Assembly: GCF_037975245.1 (NCBI RefSeq)
Contig: NC_092573.1
Location: 19,815,265-19,879,264 of the forward strand
DNA length: 64,000 nucleotides
Direction: 5' to 3'
Source: Apostichopus japonicus
Lineage: Eukaryota; Echinodermata; Holothuroidea; Aspidochirotida; Stichopodidae
Position numbers and translations under genes: made by a program. A model generated the notes under the pieces. That model saw only the letters and a list, made by a program, of their open reading frames with translations. It had not been told where the DNA came from and searched no databases. Shown in pieces: positions 55,956-64,000 of the stretch (its first letter is position 1; each line of letters opens with the position of its first letter).

Positions 55956-58900
55956 TTAAGAAGAATCAAAAAGTGTAAGTAACGCTGTTCGTTGGTACTA
56001 TAGAAATATGGAAATGGTGTATTTGGAGCACTGGAAGATTCATTTATAGGGGGAAGTTTGGTCACCTAAAGATCCAATATTTTGGAAATATTGTGCTCGA
56101 TGAGAGTATGCCGTTAGATGCAAGGAAACACGACCACAATCGCAAAATAAATATAACATAAGGATTATATTTTGAAGAATGAAAGTGGAGAAATGGTGGT
56201 TAGTAGTAGTATTCATTTAAGTTGTGGTAAGCTGTTTGCTGAACTGGTTGGTATACCATGAAGCAGGGGCTGTTAGTTGATTTCAGCAAGATATGGTTGG
56301 GGGGGGGGGGTGGGGGAGAGGGGGACAGTTGAAAGATAGTAAAGGTAAAATGTTGCATCCTTAACTTCAGCTGTGCAAAAATATTGAGTACTTAAACACA
56401 CATAAACATGTTTCTATGCTAATATTGACATTTTTGGAAACTTCGCTATCTAAACGTGCAACTCATTTATGAGAGACGTAATGCTTGCCATCCCACTGCC
56501 CGCCAAAATTTACAGTATTACAGATAATATTCAGGTTATTGTTTATCCAAAATCTTTCTTAGCTTCATTCAGATTCAAATGGCATTTTGCTTTTCAACCA
56601 GAAATAAATTAATAAGTAATAATAATAAAAAATAATTAATAAATTAAGCAAAAGCATCTTAAATGGGGTTGCCCTCTATCCTCCTGTGTGCAATAAATCA
56701 TTGCTGGAGTGCTGTGTGCTAAATCCTGATTCAAGTGAGAATCCTCACATATTTATGAGTATCGCTATTTTTTCTACCCTACAGCAACTTTTTTTCAAAA
56801 AGCCATTCTTACATAAACCATTGCCGGCTTTATGCTCTTAGTGCAATATTAAACCATTATATTCCCTGTAACATAAGCCTTTGTCGATTGGCAAAGACAT
56901 GGAGACCACCTTAACAATATATGTTTTTTTTTAATTTTTAAATTGGAAGTTCTTGCAAATCAAACCTTTGGTATATGCTACCACTTTAAAGATAAATTTG
57001 AAATGACACAGAATATTCCAAAAACATATTTTCAATTTATTCTTGCCGGTAAGTTTTCAAAGTTCTGTGTGATAATGTTGTATTTTAGTTTGTTAACATC
57101 AGCCATTCGAAATATCTTTTCATACTTAATTGACATAAATCCTACTCCAGATTTTGTTAGATACATTCAAGTTTAGTAGTGCAATGTACCATATGGAAAC
57201 CATAAAGTATTTCTCATTGCCAATATAGGTGCTACAACCCTTTTGTTAAGCCTTTATAACAGTTGATATGACCGTCACGAAATTCTGTCCCGATCTTTGT
57301 ATGCAAATTAAGCTAGCTTTATCTGTTATCAAAGAGGTCTGGATCTAAGCTAGATGTTGTTTATTGAAAAGTAGTAGGACTTTTCTGAAGGTAAGAATGT
57401 AACATCATGCAACCATTAATACATGTGTTAAACTGTATATGAGTGAATCAGAGGCACTACATCTAAGTATGCACAATGTCCAACATAAGGCATCAGACAT
57501 TGTTGCTCATAATGGTTAATAATTTCCTCAGAAAGGATCATTGTTATGTGATTATATATAAATATAGTATTATTAAAGTCTGTATGTTATACTGAAGTGT
57601 AAATGTATTGCCTTGTTTGATACTATCAAAGTTTTATCAACAGACAACCCATGCCAAGTATCTGTAGCTCCTTAGAACAAACAAAAAAACATGAAATTGA
57701 ATGGCAATATATTTGACTGGAAATGACATTGGTTTAGGACACTTTACACCTAGCATTATTGTCAATTTCTTGCTTACAGTAGGCATAGACACTATAAAAA
57801 ATATAAACAGTAGTTCTACATATCTAAACCTCTTTCTCATGCACTGTGTTTGTATTTAATTGCTGGTGATATTTTCAGTGTTGAAATGTTTTAGTAGCTA
57901 CGACCACTAAAATGTCATAAAATGTAAATGTAGCACTATGACAGCAGAGCAGCCCACATATACGACTCATGGCTGTTTTATAATATTGAAAAATGTCGAC
58001 AGTTAAACTCGCCACTCAAATTCTGTGTAATTTAATTTGTTTCATTTATAACAATTATGATGTTTTTTATTCATACTCACTCACCAATCTCAAATTTGCC
58101 CATTTAGAGAGATAATTTGCTCATACAATACAATTGCTATGTTTAACTTGCCTTTTAGACAAATTTTATTATACATTGGTCACTGCATATTCCTCAGTCC
58201 ACAGTTTCTTAATTTTTTTTCAATATTGATGCACAGCCTTTGTTATCATGTGTTCTGAGATCTTAACAACCACAGGGGGGGGGGGGGGGGGAATAGTTTG
58301 GTGAGAAAGATGATTTCAATGTAAGGAAATTGGTTTTGATTAAATTTTACCATACTGTAATATTTTTGGAGACATTGGACAACAATAAAAAGGAAACAAA
58401 ATCATAAAGTAGATGAAGTGAAGTAAGAACTTAGACATCAAATGACATTTATTTTGACTATATGACAAAACATTTTACTGTACACCTTGAAGATTAATGT
58501 TACAAAGGAATGTTACAAAAGATTCAAAGTATGCAGGAAAAACAAGAGGAGAAAATGACAACAATCAAATCCATGGAAAGTTTTAGTTAGTCCTAGTCGT
58601 TATGAACATTGAAAGTCATTGGCATTGGAAGAGATATATAGAGGAAATTTGTAAAAAAAAAAAAAAAAAAAAAAATTAGAAACAGTTGGAAGTCTTTTCC
58701 AAAATGCTCCCCATTTTGAAATGTGAATGTATGCCAAAAGTAGAGTAGATTTCAGTTAAACATTTCACCTAAAGTCTTAAATAAAAAATATCAAAATAGA
58801 TAAGTACATGCAATGTGTGGGTTAAATATACTACTTACTTATTTGTAAAAACTAAATAATTATTAGAATAAAAATACTTAATAGGTATTAGTACAGGCCA

Positions 58901-61324
58901 AGGGACTAGCCAGTTGGTACAATTTTCTAATGCTAATACCACGCTATACTATTCTCCCAGATCGTGCTACAAAGCACTCGTACTGACAGTACAAACAGTT
59001 CCTAAACTTTCTGCTGATAGAAAGAGGATATTCATACTGTCCGTACGAGCATTTTAGAAGTAGGATCTGAAACTATGGTATAGAAGTAATTGCCCTAACT
59101 GAGTACAAGGGATAGTAAACAATTATCCTTGAGGTACTTTGTACATTGAATTGATACACAAATATTACATTTTACCTTATAATCTCAAATACTTCTTTTG
59201 TTTTTTTCCTGCAGTTAACTGTATTTTTTTATATTTACTTTCATTTTACTGGGGAGACTTTGAGATATGGCTTTGCCAAGTTACTGCATTAAACATTTAT
59301 AAGTATAAAATATTCATCCTAAGACTAAATTACTTACAAGGTTTCTGGCAAGAACATGAAACTTAAAATTCCTTTTAATAAATAAAAAAGAAGTAAAAAA
59401 ACAAGGTTTTATAGAGGAATGCATATTTACAGTCGGTGGGTTTGTTAAAAGAGATCATTTATATATTTTTTAACTGATATGCTATAACCATACCACCAGA
59501 AAATGAGGTCATTCTATGTCAATGTGTTTTGGAACGGAATTTGTAAATGAGTAAGAAACAATCCACTCGGTAGTTCAGTTATTTTCATTACAAAACTTAA
59601 CTAGAAATGTAAAAGATTTTAATACAAAAACTTGTTAAATTTTTATCTTTGGTCATTTCTCCATTTTCTGACCTTTTGCAAAATTGAGAATGTATACTAA
59701 CTTACAAAGTATAAATTTTTTAGGTGGAGTTTGTTGTAAAAATGGTGTATATGATCTTCATCAAGATGGAAATTTTTATGTTTACAAACGAAATGACATT
59801 GCCAAATAAAAAATTAAAAAGACGACGTAGTTTCCAGTTGGCGATGAAATGAAAGACAGACCATCTCACACTTAACAGACAGATTAAATCAATTCTGGCC
59901 CAAGTTCATGTAAAATTATATTATTGTTAAAGTTTACATTACCTTTAATCTATCTAATCAATATTAATTACTCTGCCATGACTTTAATAAAAAAAATCTT
60001 TTTGGGAAAGACAGCTGGTAATGATTACAAAGTATTAAAATTTTAAAAAAATTAAAAAACTCTGAATAACCATGGTCAATTTCACTTCACTTGATAACAA
60101 TCATGTAAAAAAAGAAAGGTCTTATTAGTTTCTGCTTATTTCATTTATTTATATATTTATTTTATTTATTTATTATTGAATCTCTTTCGGTTAAAATTAA
60201 CACTTTCTTCCTTTTGTTTGTTTTGTTCCTTTTTGATGAAAAAAAAACTGCAAATTTAGTAGTCATGATTGTTAATTCATACCAAAGTTTCAATTATTTC
60301 AAGGTTTTGATATGATACTGTTTAATATAAAGAATGCAAAAAAATTATTGCATTCTTGTGGAAGCATGGACAAAAGGATTGAATGAAGAAAAGGTGACTT
60401 CCAAGACAAAAGGAGTCCAATTTGAATTTAAAGCTGTATTTTTACAGTTGAAACTTCCCACAGGCTCGTAGTTACATATTATTAGCTTATTGAAAGGAAA
60501 AATGAGGTATCTAAAACACATGCTCTCTCTCTCTGTCTCATCATGGTTGCATCCAAATCACACAAAGAATGATGAAAATTTGGCATAAAATTCATCAATT
60601 TTGAAAGTAAAATGAAACAAAAACATGAGAAGTTCTGTGGGACTGTATCTCTACTTTTCTGCATTCAAGGAGTTGGTTTATAACTTACATGTTAACAGCA
60701 GCTAAAAAAAAAAAAAAAGATTCTACTATATGAATCTCTTATTTATAGCAAGAGGTATCCCAGTTACATCTCCATGACACAAGGCTTAGTCAAAATGACT
60801 CCATCTTACAATCCATAGAAATATACAGTTCTAAAGCTTACATGTGATTGGAAAGTGGATATAAAGACATAAATAAGGAGGAACTTTACACGAAGGCAAT
60901 GTTGCAAATGCATATATTCTTTGTTTTTCTTGGGGGCATAAGGGGGGGCATAATGTAGTGTGTATACTAAGGTTCCAAAAAACTCACTCATGATTTTTGT
61001 ATAGTTTTTCTGTAAGAGTTATATGTAGATTACCTTATTAATTTTCAAAATGTAGAAAAATTTCTTGTAGACAGTAAAGATCAATGTACTATTTTGAAAT
61101 GCTATTTATAATGACACTTGATATTAAAAGTTGTACTTGTTCAAAAAATATACAAAGAAATTCACAAAATGTCTTTGGGTAGCTTCATCTGCTGTGTGTT
61201 TGTTGATTTCAGTTCCAACATCTTATTTATTCTCAGTACAAAGCTACGTACATCATAATTCAAACTACACCAGGGCAGTTCGTAGCTCTTGGTCGAGTTA
61301 TGTAAGTGCAAGCACATATTAATT
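55956..61324. other. No gene seen
   Basis: AT-rich. Homopolymers include (G) runs near 56299 and 58276 and poly(A) near 58650. No paired splice sites around conserved protein were recognised. May include extended GNB5 3' UTR at the left. Confidence 0.5.
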
Positions 61325-61578
61325 ACCTCTTCCCTTAATCCTCTCTTTGTCCCTCCACTGTTTATCTCCTACCTCTCCTCTTCCCCTGTTGGTTTCTTTC
61401 TTTCTTCTCTCCATCCCTTGTCTACTTATCCACTTACATATATCTCTTTGTGTTCACCATGCTCATTAACCTGTCTGTATTCAATGCGTGTTTTGTCCCT
61501 TCTGTTACTGTTACTTGTCATTTAGCATTTGAAGAAGATCCTGCTAGGATCGAAACGTCAGGCCAACTTACCTTTACA
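61325..61578 (+). repeat. Dispersed repeat with hammerhead-like core, copy 2
   Basis: Second copy of the 23781 repeat. The core reads TTTGAAGAAGATCCTGCTAG (61528-61547) then GATCGAAAC, with the same GATCCT/AGGATC stem. Similarity to copy 1 ends at the TTTACACA after GGCCAACTTAC. Confidence 0.75.
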
Positions 61579-62481
61579 CACATATTAATTACATAAGGTT
61601 ATGTAGTGTTATGTATCTAAATAACTGTCAGAGAGGATATGCTCCTGTTTCTCATTTTCTTCGGCAATAATTTACTCACATCTGACTTCACATCATCAAG
61701 GATCTGTGAAGTTCAAACTATTTATTGCCATATTTCATGAATAAGCAAAATTTTGGTTAAAAATTTGTAACAGTGGCCATAGTAATGCTGAGCTTCATCC
61801 TAAGTTAATATCATCCATGATTTCACAATGAGCATGTGCAAGACAAAACCTTGAAAGAGCTTATTCTCTAATAAACAATATTGAAGGTTGAAAAATGTAC
61901 GAACAGCAAACTCCCAACACTTCAGCTAAATAATCTAGTAAGACAATCCTACTTTATAAGAAAAGTCCCACAAGATACAACCTTTCTCCACCCCCTCACT
62001 TCCCATCCCTTCCCCTCCCTTCCTCCTCACCTAAAAAAAAACAGAAGATGTTAGTTCACCACACTTGACCACATTCTGACAGCATTCTAATTGATCGTAA
62101 ATGTGGTTATGGTATTACGACAATGGATATTTGTCAAAATGCAGAGAAAGCCAAAAGAAGAACCACAGACAAAAGTAAATTATTTCAACCCCCCCTCCCC
62201 TCGCGACAAATTTTGAGACAAATCTGAAGAAAAAGAAATCGTAAATTTAGTGACAGATTTTGTTTCAGGAAGCTACAGTGCATCAAACCTCAGAAAGAAT
62301 TATATATTTCAAACCATGGGGCCTATTTTACTGCATATAAAAACCATTAAATGCAAAGTATTGAGATGATGACCTTTTTTTTTTTATTAATGTTTGTTTT
62401 GCTAAGGCTAAGTTGCAGTTGAAAGAAAAATACTAGAAATGACTCAATATGAACAGGATTAACAAATACTAGAAAGGTTAA

Positions 62482-62828
62482 AGGCATTGAAGACTCAGCC
62501 TAAACCGTGTGCCGCCCTCTGAAAAAGGTAGCTTTCAAGTGAAATTTGTTTCTTGTAGCTGCAAACTGCAGACAGTAATGAAACGTGATACCTTGTTATC
62601 TTTCATCTGGACCTGAGATGTCCATCGCTGCTATGTTCACTGTGTTGTGGGTATTGACCATAGCTGCATGTATGGACTGTACACTAGTGTCTAATTTCCG
62701 ATGGTAGCAAGCTGTGTGTGTATTTTCTGGGATCGATGGTGGTGTCTAACACTTCTGTTACACTTCATTCGAAACTAGGTCAGATTACAGGCATCAGACG
62801 TTTCTTTGCACGCGAGTCTTCACTCCCT
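62482..62828 (-). mobile_element. TTAA-flanked MITE, copy 3 (piggyBac-like)
   Basis: A 347-bp third family member in inverse orientation, between TTAA at 62478-62481 and 62829-62832. Shares internal blocks such as GGTATTGACCATAGCTG and TGGGATCGATGGTGGTGTC (in reverse) with copies 1 and 2. Confidence 0.86.
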
Positions 62829-63452
62829 TTAAGTGAAAACATGTTGGTACAGAGGGCTAGTCTCTCCAGATATGAAAACTGGTAAACTTTTCTTTCACAA
62901 CTGAGCTTAGCATAGTCAAACTGAGACCACGATGCTGAAATAGACTTCTGCCTAAAACATGACATCAACAAAAAAACACACAGATTGAATTATTTGTTTA
63001 TAAATTTGTCAGGTTGGAATAAAGATTAGGTTATAAATTTGCTGCAAATCGGCACATTTTCTACCAAATAAAAGGATATTTTGCAAACCTCAGGCTGTTT
63101 ATTTGACAAGAAACTACACAGACTAAGTAGACAAGAAGGTTAACATCAGATGATTCTCACTTTGAAGAATATGAAATAACCTATCATATATGTGAACACC
63201 CCTACTACCCTCATGGACCTCATAGCCTTCAACTTTCACATCTCAGCTTAAAGTGAGACCATCATCGGTCACGTCAGCATTTAGTAAAAAGAAAGAGTAC
63301 AGTTTGACACAGGTACACGCAATGGCTGTAACAGTTTGCTGAAAACCAAACCGTGCTTTCTCACTGCATTCCTTGTTGAATTATCGATTCCAACAGATTG
63401 AGTATTTTTTTTGCAGGTCAGTTCAACTGGTAGCATGTCAGCACTAACATTA

Positions 63453-63915
63453 AACAACCCTAGTGCACTTCCAACCCTACTGCACTTCCAACCCTACTGC
63501 ATGCCCCCCCCCCCAGATTCAATGTTAAGTGTTTGTCTTACCCTGGAGTACTTTTCAGCAAATTCAACCCTAGTCTACTCCCAAACCTAGCACATTTCAA
63601 AAGAGGGTCAACCTACTGCATTTTTAACCCTGGTGAACTTCCTTCCACCCTAGTGTACTTTGAAACATTCAACCCTAGTGCACTTACCACCCTAGTGCAC
63701 TTCCAAAGAGAGTCAACCCTACTGCACTTCCATCAACCCTGGTGTACCTCCAAACAGATTCAAGGCTACTACACTTGTAACCCTAGTGCACTTCTAGAAG
63801 CAACCCTAGTGCACTTCAACTCCTAGCACACTTCTACACAAATTTCACTTCCAGCCATACTTGTAAACAGATATGACCCTAGTACACTTCCAACACTAGT
63901 ACACTTTTCAAGCAC
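63453..63915. repeat. Minisatellite, AACCCTAGTGCACTTCC units
   Basis: Twenty or so degenerate 16-20-bp units (CAACCCTACTGCACTTCC and variants with GTGTACTT), near the window's right edge. Open frames rich in LVHF are repeat translations. Confidence 0.85.
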
Positions 63916-64000
63916 ATCCAGTCATCCACCCATATTTCACTCCAGTAACTAATATACTGGTTTTCACCTATCTATAAACTACAAAAATGCTGCAAATTTT

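Noticed and set aside
1-64000. CRISPR array, operon or prokaryotic defence system
   Set aside because: The window is clearly animal nuclear DNA with spliceosomal introns. The tandem repeats present have no spacer architecture.

Overview
This is animal nuclear DNA: AT-rich, intron-containing and full of transposon debris and microsatellites. It most likely comes from a marine invertebrate deuterostome, perhaps an echinoderm such as a sea cucumber or sea urchin. Two spliced genes give clear metazoan orthologues, GNB5 and MRPS27. An intronless rhodopsin-like GPCR and the dense load of hAT, TTAA-type MITE and tRNA-SINE relics fit that clade. The species assignment is inference; nothing in the window proves it.

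Layout. 1-13.8 kb is intergenic and holds a 440-bp hAT MITE with a perfect 8-bp target duplication (4877-5316), two TTAA-flanked MITEs (10265-10621 and 12280-12653), a dispersed repeat pair (about 5590 and 11355), a 52-bp tandem duplication and an E-box palindrome. 13917-15080 (+) is a 387-residue GPCR in one coding exon, preceded by a 3' splice site. 15-34.9 kb is gene-poor and holds hAT-like MITEs (16395, 21888, 34061), a long hairpin (17567), a repeat with a hammerhead-like core (23781, again at 61325), a minisatellite (26765) and an iterated repeat (30640-31050).

34.97-48.57 kb (-) is MRPS27, the mitochondrial small-subunit ribosomal protein. Ten coding exons were reconstructed with every phase consistent (333 residues). 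The C-terminal exon or exons were not found. Its introns hold SINEs, tandem repeats and a 2.57-kb hAT element with a perfect 8-bp target duplication.

48.69-54.86 kb (+) is GNB5, the atypical G-protein beta-5 subunit, complete in eight coding exons (355 residues). GNB5 and MRPS27 are head to head: their start codons are separated by only 118 bp, which must hold a shared or overlapping promoter. Intron 3 of GNB5 carries a decoy copy of the exon 4 acceptor that leads quickly to a stop. 54.9-64 kb has no recognisable gene; it holds GNB5 3' UTR sequence, a third TTAA MITE copy (62482-62828), the second hammerhead-like repeat and a terminal minisatellite.

The three genes do not form a pathway. The GPCR and GNB5 both belong to G-protein signalling, but nothing in the sequence links them functionally. 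No prokaryotic system, CRISPR array, rRNA gene or intact tRNA gene was seen, and no large new system is evident. The most distinctive items are the compact divergent promoter, the pseudo-exon in GNB5, the well-delimited non-autonomous transposons and the hammerhead-like repeat.
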